From Cloeon dipterum (lineage: Eukaryota; Arthropoda; Insecta; Ephemeroptera; Baetidae), in contig NC_088786.1 of assembly GCF_949628265.1 (NCBI RefSeq), forward strand, positions 3,472,001-3,536,000: a stretch of 64,000 bases of DNA, written 5' to 3'. The position numbers and the translations under genes were made by a program. The notes beneath the pieces are model-generated. The model had not been told where the DNA came from. It was given only the letters and a program-made list of their open reading frames with translations, and did no database searches. Shown in pieces: positions 37,150 through 45,285 of the stretch (positions are counted from its first letter, which is position 1; each line of letters opens with the position of its first letter).

Positions 37150-40100
37150 ATGTCTCAAGCGCGGGAAGTGGGCAAAGTGCTGCTGCTGTGTTTCCTTTGG
37201 TACACTGTCAGCTCGAGCAACAATGTCATCGGGAAAATGGTGCTCAGCGAGTTCCCCTATCCGATGACCGTGACAATGGTGCAGCTCTTGTCCATCACCG
37301 TTTACTCCGGACCCTTTTTCAACATGTGGGGCGTCCGCAGGTAGATATTTTGATTTCGATTTTTTTTAAATGTGTGTTTTAATTTGGACTAATTATTGCA
37401 GATACGTGGACATCGAGTGGAGCTACTACTTAAAGATAATCGTGCCTTTAGCCTTGGGCAAATTCTTCTCTTCGGTTTTCTCTCATGTCAGCATTTGGAA
37501 GGTGCCGGTCTCCTACGCTCACACTGGTACGTGTCCAGATGGGACATTTTTATCACGTTTTACTGACACGTTTCCTGTGTTGTTGCTCCAGTTAAGGCCA
37601 CAGCGCCCTTGTTCACTGTGATTCTGGCGAGGATCATCATGCGCGAGCGGCAAACAACAAAGGTAACATTATTGCTTGATTGGCACATCGTAATGTGTGT
37701 CTAAAGTAGTAGTTAGTGAGATTATTTGACATCATATTTTTGCAATCTCAAAGACAACTTGCTTTATCAGCAATTTCTGCTTAGTTTTTTACTCTTTATC
37801 TCTGACAAGTAACAAGGAAACCCTGTGGTCTCGCATGAAGTCAAACGTGTTCACTTTTTATGTAAACTTAAACCATCAACAGTTGTTGAATTTTTGTTAT
37901 CTCACACTGCGGAGGTCAGTTAAATTGTTGTTTTGATTAAAAAATAACTTATAAATATTATAGTCTAATTTTCTTTTACAATGGCAGTTTGACGTCAATA
38001 CCTGACTGAAGGTCGAAAATCGAAATATCAAGTGCACGCGAGAGAGATCTCGGCTTCTGCTGGCCAGAAAAATGCAAAAACTGCATACCATTCAATGAGT
38101 CTTGATGCCCCCTGACCAGCCAAGGGTGGTAACTCCCCCTTTTATCCCTCCTCCACCCCCGTCTTACATGAATTAATTAATTTTTCCAGCGTGAAATCAC
38201 CTTAAAAATTGTTTTACACATCCTTTCTTAGCAACCCCTTATTCACCCCCTAAATAAGTGCAATCCCTTAAATGAGACGAATTGCTTGAAGGGCAATCTT
38301 TTAGCTTCAGAAAACTGCTTGATATTTTCATTGAGGTTGATCAGAGACTGAGAAATGTTTTGATATTAAATTTCTAAGCTAGTATAATATTGATAGTTTC
38401 TCTATATTTTTTAATTTTCAATCTGTTGGCTAACCATAAGTCAAAAAATTGTACAAAAATCAGGAAAAATTACAAATTTTGTAAAAATTAAATTCCGATC
38501 GACAAGGATTGATTCTTGAAAGTCTGAATTTCAGTCTGGCTTGAGCGCGAGGGGCGATCGGACGTGTTACGCATTGCTCCGCCACTCCGGTCGATAAGCC
38601 CAACGCTCAGTTAGATTACCAAAAGCTATTTTCAGTTACATTTTTAGTTTGTGCACCAGTATGTCTGGACCGTGCAGTGTGTGCAAAAAGAATGTGGCTA
38701 AGGACTTTGTTAAGTGCAAGGTCTGCAATTTGGCCGTGGCTCATCCGGGCTGCGCAGCCAAGTCGAAGACTCAGTGGGCCTGCAGCAGCTGTCGGGCTGA
38801 CTCGGACTCAACAAAGGCGGGATCGAACCCACCCTCAAACCCGTCGTCCGAGGCCGGTGACCTGATAGCCGACCAACTGGGCAACCTTGCAGCCAACATG
38901 AACGCCCGATTCGACGCGGCCGAAGAAAGCAGAGTGAACAACCATGCCGACTTCGAGAGAGCCCTTGAATTCCTCAGCAGCAAGTATGATGAGCTGCTGA
39001 AAACCATCGGAGAGCAGAACAAAACCATCTCGGAGCTGAGGAAGGGCATGGACGCCTTTACTTCGAAACTGAAGGAAAAGGACAGCATGATCAATTCGTT
39101 GGCGCTTCGCGTTAACGAGTTGGAACAATCGGCGCACTCGCTCAGCATTGAGATTCACGGTGTCCCACGAGCAGCTGAGCGAGAAAATCTCCACGAGGTA
39201 TTGGGTCAGCTCGCCCAACAAGTCGGAGCACCGCCGCCTTCTCTCGAGAATGTTGCGGACGCATACCGACTGCCCGCCCGAACTCCCCGGGCAGTAGGTG
39301 AACGACCTCGTGGAGAGCCGCCGATTGTCATTAAGTTCAAGGACGCCAGCGTCAGGTTGGCCTGGCTGGCGGGGAGGAGAAGCTTGCAACAGCAGCGCTT
39401 GGCTGATGTCAACCGAGAGCCTATGCCGAGCACCTCCGCTGCTGCCGTTGCCACCCCCGCTCCCCGACCTGAAGGAAGAATGCTGCCACCTATCCGGATC
39501 TTCGAGAGACTGACTGCCCACAACAAGCGCCTACTGTACCTCACCCGAGGTGCCGCTACAGCCAAAGGGTATAAATTCGTTTGGGTGAAGGAGGGCAAGA
39601 TATTTGTTCGCCGCAGCGAGCAACTTGGTGCTCTGATTAGAATCCGTTGTGAGGAGGATATCCGCACCAAGCTTGACTATACTGCCGCTGAGCCAAACGC
39701 CTGATCCCTGAAACGTTTTTTAATCTCAAGTGTATTTGTACAGAAAATTTCTTAAATGGCTGTTCAAAACTGCATTCAATCTCGCAATATTAATGATTTT
39801 TTGTTTGAAGCCAAAAATTTATTAATTCCACCAAATAGTCACGTAGAATATTGCATCATACATTTAAACATTCGATCCATTTTTAAAAATTTCCACTCCT
39901 TGGTTGCTGCTATAAATAATGAGCTAAGTAAAATCGACATTCTGATACTATCCGAGATAAACTGCAAAATTGAAGACGTCCAAAAATTTAAAATTGAAAA
40001 TTTCAAAATTTATTCGAAACCTAGAGAAGTTGGCCGTGGCGGTGGTTTATTAATTTATGTACGAGAATCCCTAATTTGCCAAATTGTCCAAACTGATTTC

Positions 40101-43100
40101 AAAACTACTGAAAGTTTAATGCTCCTAATAAACAAAAAAGTCTCAATTTTAGCTCTGTACAAAAAACCTAAAACAAGTAAAACTGATTTCATACATGAGC
40201 TAAACAAATTCATAACAAAATCAAATACAACTCATGAGAATTTAGTTATTTGCGGCGATACAAACATTAATTTAATGGATAAAGAATCTCAAATTGCTGA
40301 GCAATTTGAAACAATGATGGCAGATCACGGATTAAAAAATTCTATTCAGTATCCAACTCGAGAGGAATTTTCTGGCGGTAATTTTACTTCAACTCTTATT
40401 GATCATTTGTTTATTAAATCCAAAAATTTCCAACACATTTCTGCCGTAATTACTCACAAGATATCTGATCATTATTTAATATCCACTCTGTTATATACGC
40501 ACGCACAAACAAAAGTTAAAAATAGCAATGATCTTAGTGTTAATTTAAATTCAGTTTATACAGATCTGAGCACATTTTATTGGCCTAGATGTGAGGACAA
40601 AGCCAAGGATCCAAATAAGACACTGATAAATTGTGCCCAACTAATAAAAAATACAAGAGCAGCTAACACCATTGCAAGGCATTCACCAGTAAAAAAGCGC
40701 TTTGGCAAGCCGTGGGTCACACTTGAACTTGAGCAGTTAATAGCGGAGAGAGACAGATTATTTAGAAAAAGTAAGAGTAATAAGTCAAATTCAAACTACC
40801 GCCTCGAGTACACCAAATTTCGAAACAGAGTGAATCAAAAACTGAAAAGCGCTGAGCGAAATTACAATTTAAGAGCATTTAAATCTTGTCAGGGTGACGT
40901 TAAAAAAACTTGGTGTAAATTAAACCAAATTCTAGGCCGTACTGTCAGTTCATTGGACGCTACAATTATGTGCTATATGGCTCGCAATAAAGATCTGCCT
41001 GAGATTCTAACTAATTTTGGTGAATACTTTGCTGGCGCGGCCGCAGCCAATTCGCACTGTTGTCATTTTCGTGCGTTGCGGCACACGCATGTGAGAGAGC
41101 CACCGCTGTGCAGCATGCGGCTGCCGCCCGCCACACAGTCTTTCATAGGAGCACTCATTACGACTCTAAATAAAAATAAAGGCCCTGGCATAGATGAAGT
41201 TTCAGTGAAAGAAGTCCAAAGCGCAGGTGAACTCTTTGAGAAGCTTTTTTGCTCGACTATAAATGAATCAATTAAATCTGCAACCTTTCCTGAGTGCTTA
41301 AAAACAGCTATTATAAGGCCATTGTATAAAAGCTCAGCGCATAATAAATGCGAAAATTACCGCCCCATTTCAATCCTCTCTGTATTTGATAAAATATTTG
41401 AAAAATACATTGAATTTCATTTATCTAAATATTTAAGCCAATTCTCTTTAATCGACCCACGGCAGTTTGCATACCAAAAAGGGAAAGGTGTAAATGAGCT
41501 ATTTATTAACTTCACTGATTATATCAATTCGGGCCTTCACGCCAAGAATTATGTTGCTGCTGTTTTCATTGACATGAGAAAGGCCTTTGATGTTTTAAAT
41601 ATTGATAAACTTTTGCTCAAACTCGAGAGAATTGGCATTCAAGGGCCTGTCTTGCAGCTGATAAAAAGTTACGTCTCGAACAGAAAATTTGCTGTTCGAA
41701 TAAACAAGACAAATAGTGACACATTTAATTTAGATTGTGGCGTGCCTCAGGGCTCAATTTTAGGCCCAATTCTTTTTCTTCTATACATGGATGATCTCTT
41801 TCCACTGCTCAAAAAATGCTCAGTTCAAATCTTTGCAGATGACATTGCAATTATGTTCTCACACAAATCGTTTAATACGTGCCAATCGGTAATTCAGTCG
41901 GAATTTGATATTATTGTTGAATGGTGTCACGATAATGATTTTCTCATCAATACTAAAAAGACTGTGTGTATGCTTATTTGCCAACCTAGTATGAGAACTG
42001 ATCTATCTCTTGAAATTGTGTGCCATAAAACCGAATGCTTGCATAGTTTTTGTGTAAATTGCAATTGCTCAAACATCCTACAAGTGGATACGACTAAATA
42101 CTTAGGAGTTATTGTAGACCAAAGTTTCACGTGGAAACCACACATAATGTATATCTCAAAAAAATTAAGAAAGGTTATATGTGAACTCAATTTTATGAAA
42201 TCAAATATGCCGTATAATGTAAGACGTATTATGTATTTTTCGTTAGCTCATTGTTATTTGAATTATGGTATTACTTCCTGGGGCACTGTAAACTTGACGA
42301 GCATAAAAAATCTGCAGGAAAGAGTGTTGTATAAAATGTGCTCCAACAAACATAAGCGTACTGTTAGTGATTTTTTTAAATTTTGGAACGTAATGCCTGT
42401 TGATAAAATTTACAAATCTTGCTTGTTAAATGTGAAATATTTTGATGGTGACTTTGGCACTGAGCGAACGCACCAATATTGTACAAGACTGATTCAATCA
42501 AACCCTGTCATTGAACCAATAATTGATGGTAAATATTTTGCTCGAACATCATACTCTGTGTTACCAAGACTGTGGAACCAGCTGCCACGTGAATTAAAAA
42601 ACCTGACAGATAAAAATGTTGTGAAGAAAAAAGTGAAGGATTGGTTGTCATCGTGTGGCTAATTTTTTTTTGTTCTTCTTTTCGCACACTACTTTGTAAA
42701 TACAAAAATGTTGTTGCACTCTTATTTTTGTTAAATAGCTGCTGCGATGCAGCAGCTGAACGAGCACCAGCCGTCAATTCGTCTTGAATTGGCTGGACTT
42801 GTAATGTTTTTTCAAATAAATAAAATTCTAAAAAAAAAAAAAAAGTTGTGTCGAGTTAATGCATGAATTTAATACTGTCTTTGTTGCAGGTGTACTTATC
42901 ATTGGTGCCGATAATTCTCGGTGTCGCCATTGCAACAGTGACGGAGCTGTCCTTTGATGTAATTGGCTTAGCCAGTGCTCTGATTTCAACCATGGGATTT
43001 TCCCTGATGAACATTTACTCTAAAAGAGTAAGCTCCATTTATTCGCCCTCGCAAATTGTAAATCGTAATTTTATTTCAGGTTTTAAATGACACAGGAATC

Positions 43101-44035
43101 CACCATCTCAGGCTGCTGCATTTGCTCGGCCGACTCGCACTTTTCATGTTTCTGCCAGTTTGGTTCTTTAGTGACTTCTGGAAGCTTCTCTATGACCCTA
43201 ATGTGGTAAGTAGTTTTTTGTCTTATCCATATTAGAGGGCTCAGCCAGCCGGCAAATTTTGGGTCAGCTGCCAGCCGACGTTGAAAAAGGGTTAAAAATA
43301 AAAAGGCACAGGAAAAACTTTTTGCAGCCCTTCGGGCCGTTAAGAACGATCAAACTTCACGTGTAGAATATTGTCAGCCGCGCCAGCCGCCAGTCTCTGG
43401 TGAAAATGGCCCAGCCACCGCCGGGCAAAAAATTCTGCTAGTCGCCACCTTAAATCTCGTGGCTGAGGCCTCTAGTCTTTACTCTATCAAATTAAGTAAA
43501 ATAATTTATTTTTTCTGCAGCATCTGATCGGCGGCTCGGACTACAAGCTGCTGCTTCTGCTTTTCTGTGATGGAGGGCTCAATTGGCTGCAGAACATCCT
43601 GGCGTTCAGCATGCTTTCGCTCGTCACTCCGCTGACGTACGCTGTTGCGTCGGCCTCGAAAAGGCTGTTCGTCATCTCTATTTCTCTCTTCTTCCTCGGA
43701 AACCCCGTCACGCTGACCAACATCTTTGGAATGAGCATGGCCATCATGGGCGTCCTCGCCTACAACAAGGTAAAATATCAAATGCAAAGTGCTGCAATGT
43801 TTGTAATACACTGAATTCAAACGTTCAGGCCAAGTATGACATGCGCAAGTCTGGAAAGAAAGAATCGCTGTTGCCAGTGACGAGCAACAATCTTTGGAAA
43901 GACAAGTACACAGTTCCAAGCAACACTCCGCAGATCCTCCCCGCCGGCGCCAACTATATCAATGGACACGCAGAAGGCAGGGCTTTGATCAACAACAACC
44001 GCTACGCAGGGGGCAACACCACCTTGTCCATTTGA
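37150..44035 (+). CDS. SLC35E1: SLC35E1-like nucleotide-sugar/triose-phosphate transporter family protein
   Basis: Seven coding exons: 37150-37340, 37402-37526, 37592-37662, 42890-43027, 43080-43205, 43521-43769 and 43829-44035. Joints are GT-AG and in frame, giving 368 residues; relatives are about 370-410. It is a ten-helix DMT-superfamily (TPT) transporter. Visible segments include [88 protein letters not shown] and [19 protein letters not shown] polar C-terminal tail of about 60 residues follows. Family members sit in Golgi or ER membranes; the substrate of SLC35E1 is not established. Intron 3 (5.2 kb) holds an intact LINE in the same orientation, and intron 5 holds a family C MITE. All other introns are 52-315 bases. 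The start codon follows two upstream ORFs. Confidence 0.95.
38020..38160 (+). repeat. Dispersed repeat family A, copy 5 (SLC35E1 intron 3)
   Basis: GATCTCGGCTTCTGCTGGCC, AAAAACTGCATACCATTC, GAGTCTTGATGCCCCCTGAC and CAGCCAAGGGT follow the family A core in order. It lies about 370 bases before the LINE. Confidence 0.65.
38661..39704 (+). CDS. LINE ORF1: PHD-like finger, coiled coil, FP-type C-terminal domain
   Basis: The frame from the first ATG gives 347 residues. Residues about 4-45 have eight spaced metal ligands, CSVC... VKCKVC... AHPGC... WACSSC, in the C4-H-C3 order of a PHD finger. Residues about 70-155 are a predicted coiled coil ([20 protein letters not shown] and on), as needed for ORF1 trimers. 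Then comes SIEIHGVP, typical of LINE ORF1 RNA-binding folds. The last 80 residues ([20 protein letters not shown] ... [16 protein letters not shown]) resemble the domain named after the baculovirus FP protein, widespread in insect LINE ORF1s. The protein probably coats LINE RNA. The DNA is clearly richer in GC than ORF2. ORF1 and ORF2 are in the same frame. Confidence 0.9.
   Translation: MSGPCSVCKKNVAKDFVKCKVCNLAVAHPGCAAKSKTQWACSSCRADSDSTKAGSNPPSNPSSEAGDLIADQLGNLAANMNARFDAAEESRVNNHADFERALEFLSSKYDELLKTIGEQNKTISELRKGMDAFTSKLKEKDSMINSLALRVNELEQSAHSLSIEIHGVPRAAERENLHEVLGQLAQQVGAPPPSLENVADAYRLPARTPRAVGERPRGEPPIVIKFKDASVRLAWLAGRRSLQQQRLADVNREPMPSTSAAAVATPAPRPEGRMLPPIRIFERLTAHNKRLLYLTRGAATAKGYKFVWVKEGKIFVRRSEQLGALIRIRCEEDIRTKLDYTAAEPNA
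39756..42662 (+). CDS. LINE ORF2: APE-type endonuclease and reverse transcriptase
   Basis: 968 residues. The endonuclease (about 30-245) shows [15 protein letters not shown] with the catalytic Glu, [29 protein letters not shown] and the ISDHY catalytic Asp-His. The RT (about 475-780) shows [28 protein letters not shown], motif [12 protein letters not shown], motif [18 protein letters not shown], motif C FADD, motif [11 protein letters not shown] and motif [11 protein letters not shown]-terminal region of about 170 residues follows, without RNase H. All catalytic residues I can check are present, so the enzyme should be active. The ATG is directly preceded by an in-frame TAA. A GC-rich patch at about 41033-41140, in the endonuclease-RT linker, is unlike the AT-rich rest. 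Confidence 0.97.
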   Translation: MAVQNCIQSRNINDFLFEAKNLLIPPNSHVEYCIIHLNIRSIFKNFHSLVAAINNELSKIDILILSEINCKIEDVQKFKIENFKIYSKPREVGRGGGLLIYVRESLICQIVQTDFKTTESLMLLINKKVSILALYKKPKTSKTDFIHELNKFITKSNTTHENLVICGDTNINLMDKESQIAEQFETMMADHGLKNSIQYPTREEFSGGNFTSTLIDHLFIKSKNFQHISAVITHKISDHYLISTLLYTHAQTKVKNSNDLSVNLNSVYTDLSTFYWPRCEDKAKDPNKTLINCAQLIKNTRAANTIARHSPVKKRFGKPWVTLELEQLIAERDRLFRKSKSNKSNSNYRLEYTKFRNRVNQKLKSAERNYNLRAFKSCQGDVKKTWCKLNQILGRTVSSLDATIMCYMARNKDLPEILTNFGEYFAGAAAANSHCCHFRALRHTHVREPPLCSMRLPPATQSFIGALITTLNKNKGPGIDEVSVKEVQSAGELFEKLFCSTINESIKSATFPECLKTAIIRPLYKSSAHNKCENYRPISILSVFDKIFEKYIEFHLSKYLSQFSLIDPRQFAYQKGKGVNELFINFTDYINSGLHAKNYVAAVFIDMRKAFDVLNIDKLLLKLERIGIQGPVLQLIKSYVSNRKFAVRINKTNSDTFNLDCGVPQGSILGPILFLLYMDDLFPLLKKCSVQIFADDIAIMFSHKSFNTCQSVIQSEFDIIVEWCHDNDFLINTKKTVCMLICQPSMRTDLSLEIVCHKTECLHSFCVNCNCSNILQVDTTKYLGVIVDQSFTWKPHIMYISKKLRKVICELNFMKSNMPYNVRRIMYFSLAHCYLNYGITSWGTVNLTSIKNLQERVLYKMCSNKHKRTVSDFFKFWNVMPVDKIYKSCLLNVKYFDGDFGTERTHQYCTRLIQSNPVIEPIIDGKYFARTSYSVLPRLWNQLPRELKNLTDKNVVKKKVKDWLSSCG
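42737..42796 (+). other. Two stem-loops in the LINE 3' UTR
   Basis: The first (42737-42757) is a perfect nine-base stem AGCTGCTGC with loop GAT. The second (42767-42796) pairs CCAGCC...CAATTC with GAATTGGCTGG around a GTCTT loop, with a two-base bulge. They stand about 35 bases before the A-run. In several LINEs the RT recognises 3' UTR stem-loops to start reverse transcription; that role here is inferred. Confidence 0.6.
43233..43474 (+). mobile_element. Family C MITE, longest copy (SLC35E1 intron 5)
   Basis: Its 242 bases start TAGAGGGCTCAGCCAGCCGG and end CGTGGCTGAGGCCTCTA, so the outer 14 bases form terminal inverted repeats. The boundaries read TA at both sides, compatible with a TA target duplication as in Tc1/mariner-type elements. 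The interior is rich in CAGCC words (GTCAGCCGCGCCAGCCGCCA). It shares blocks with 24174-24297 and 26114-26311. Host splice sites are outside it. Confidence 0.78.
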
Positions 44036-44099
44036 TCGAATTGACACACAGTGAGACGATCCAAGTGCGATTTTTACAGTGTTGTTTGACAGTGTCGCA

Positions 44100-44433
44100 A
44101 ATAAATGAAACAAGAAGTGAGCCACTTTTTAATTTTAACGCCATAACTCTCTCAAATTTTGAATTTCTTTCCCCCTTTGACATACACCCGTTTGGCAGTG
44201 ATTTGTTATTGATTACTGCTGTGCATTTTGTATCTCTTCTGTTGTAAACCAAATTTGTTGTACAAAGGTTTATGTATTAAATTATTTATTTTTTCGCTTG
44301 AATTGTGACGCCAAAGATGATTGTCGGTGCGTGCGCCTCGATCTTTGGTGCTGTTCGTAATTTATCCTTTGTGAGAAGTATTACTTGATTCACATGTACA
44401 TTGAAAACGTGCAATACAAAATAATCAAATAAA
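44100..44433 (+). terminator. SLC35E1 3' UTR with poly(A) signals
   Basis: AATAAA occurs at 44100-44105, 65 bases after the stop, and again at 44428-44433. The AT-rich stretch between them would be the longer 3' UTR. Which is used cannot be told from sequence. Confidence 0.5.
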
Positions 44434-44559
44434 ATTACCACATTCAAGAGATTTTTCTTTCTGAAATATACCCTTTAAACCATGGCCTTATTCAATATGT
44501 GTTTTTTAAGATTCAGAATCATCATTCAAGCAGAATTATAAATTTAAAAAAATCATCCC

Positions 44560-44970
44560 AACGTTTAGGAAAATACATATATAATATCTGAGCATGGCCC
44601 ATTTGACCGTCAGTGCGGTTGAGAAACTTAAAATTTCCCATTTTTGTGGATTTTCAGGCATTCAAAGGCAAAATTTGGGGATTTTGTGTATGATTTAACT
44701 TTTCTCGAGTTAATAGTCGCACAAGTAAAATTCGTCGATCTAAACAACTTTTCTACGGGCCTCAAAGTGGTAGGTTATAGGTCACTGAAATCGTTTTTCC
44801 CCAAACATGGTGCTTTTTTAAAGGCTTATTCGCGCAAATCTCAGGTTTGAACTGTCGGATTTTCAAAAACTGTAGATCAGTAGACTCGTCTCAATCTACC
44901 CTAGATAGCCGAGGCAGTCTAAGGGTTCCAGCCCTTCAACACCCTTTTTGCCCTCTAAAAAATGGAATAT
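44560..44970 (+). repeat. Dispersed repeat family A, copy 6 (first of a pair)
   Basis: The core at 44830-44965 reads GCAAATCTCAGGTTTGAACT, TCAAAAACTGTAGATCAGT, AGACTCGTCTCAATCTACCC and GAGGCAGTCTAAGGGTTCC. It is preceded by GTTTTTCCCCAAA, which corresponds to GTTTTTCCACCAAA before copy 7. Outer limits are approximate. Confidence 0.6.
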
Positions 44971-45009
44971 TTTGATTCTTTTAGTTCTTTGCATTTCACT
45001 GCTCAACAA

Positions 45010-45285
45010 AATTGAGTGTTTATCATCATGGAACGTGAATACGAGTCTGAGTATACAGTTTTTGTAAATTCGACTCTTAGAACCCGAGATTTAGTTGACG
45101 CACTGCATTTTTCTATTTCGGCTTCGGCGGTCTGTGAAAGACAAGACGTTTTTCCACCAAATCTCGGCTTCTGTAAGCATCTCGGATTTATAAAAGCTAC
45201 ACACCGCTCGAATCATCATACCTCTTCTAGATAGATGAAGCAGTTTAAGGGTGTTTTAGTCCTCTTTCCACCCCAAAAAATTATA
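45010..45285 (+). repeat. Dispersed repeat family A, copy 7 (second of a pair)
   Basis: GACGTTTTTCCACC, AAATCTCGGCTTCTGTAAGC, GCTACACACCGCTCG, ACCTCTTCTAGATAGATGAA and GCAGTTTAAGGGTG follow the family order. The start of the core is about 330 bases after that of copy 6, in the same orientation. Confidence 0.62.

Larger units (their letters stand above)
38533..42844 (+). mobile_element. Full-length, apparently intact non-LTR retrotransposon (LINE)
   Basis: The element has a GC-rich 5' leader from about 38533, ORF1 (38661-39704), ORF2 (39756-42662), two 3' stem-loops and a terminal A-run at 42830-42844 preceded by AAATAAATAAAA. Both frames are free of stops and frameshifts. ORF2 has an APE endonuclease and RT but no RNase H. 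Together with the PHD/FP-type ORF1 this suggests the CR1/Jockey group of LINEs; exact placement needs a tree. The 5' end is inferred from where AT-rich intron DNA gives way to the leader. I found no clear target-site duplication. It sits in SLC35E1 intron 3 in the sense direction. Confidence 0.93.

Noticed and set aside
38771..39670. Antisense and alternative frames over ORF1 (up to 228 codons)
   Set aside because: They are shadows caused by the GC-rich ORF1; no domain is visible and the sense frame explains the sequence.
43583..44035. A 150-codon frame across the last SLC35E1 exons, and antisense frames there
   Set aside because: It reads through the intron 43770-43828 in a different register; the spliced transporter frame matches its family throughout.
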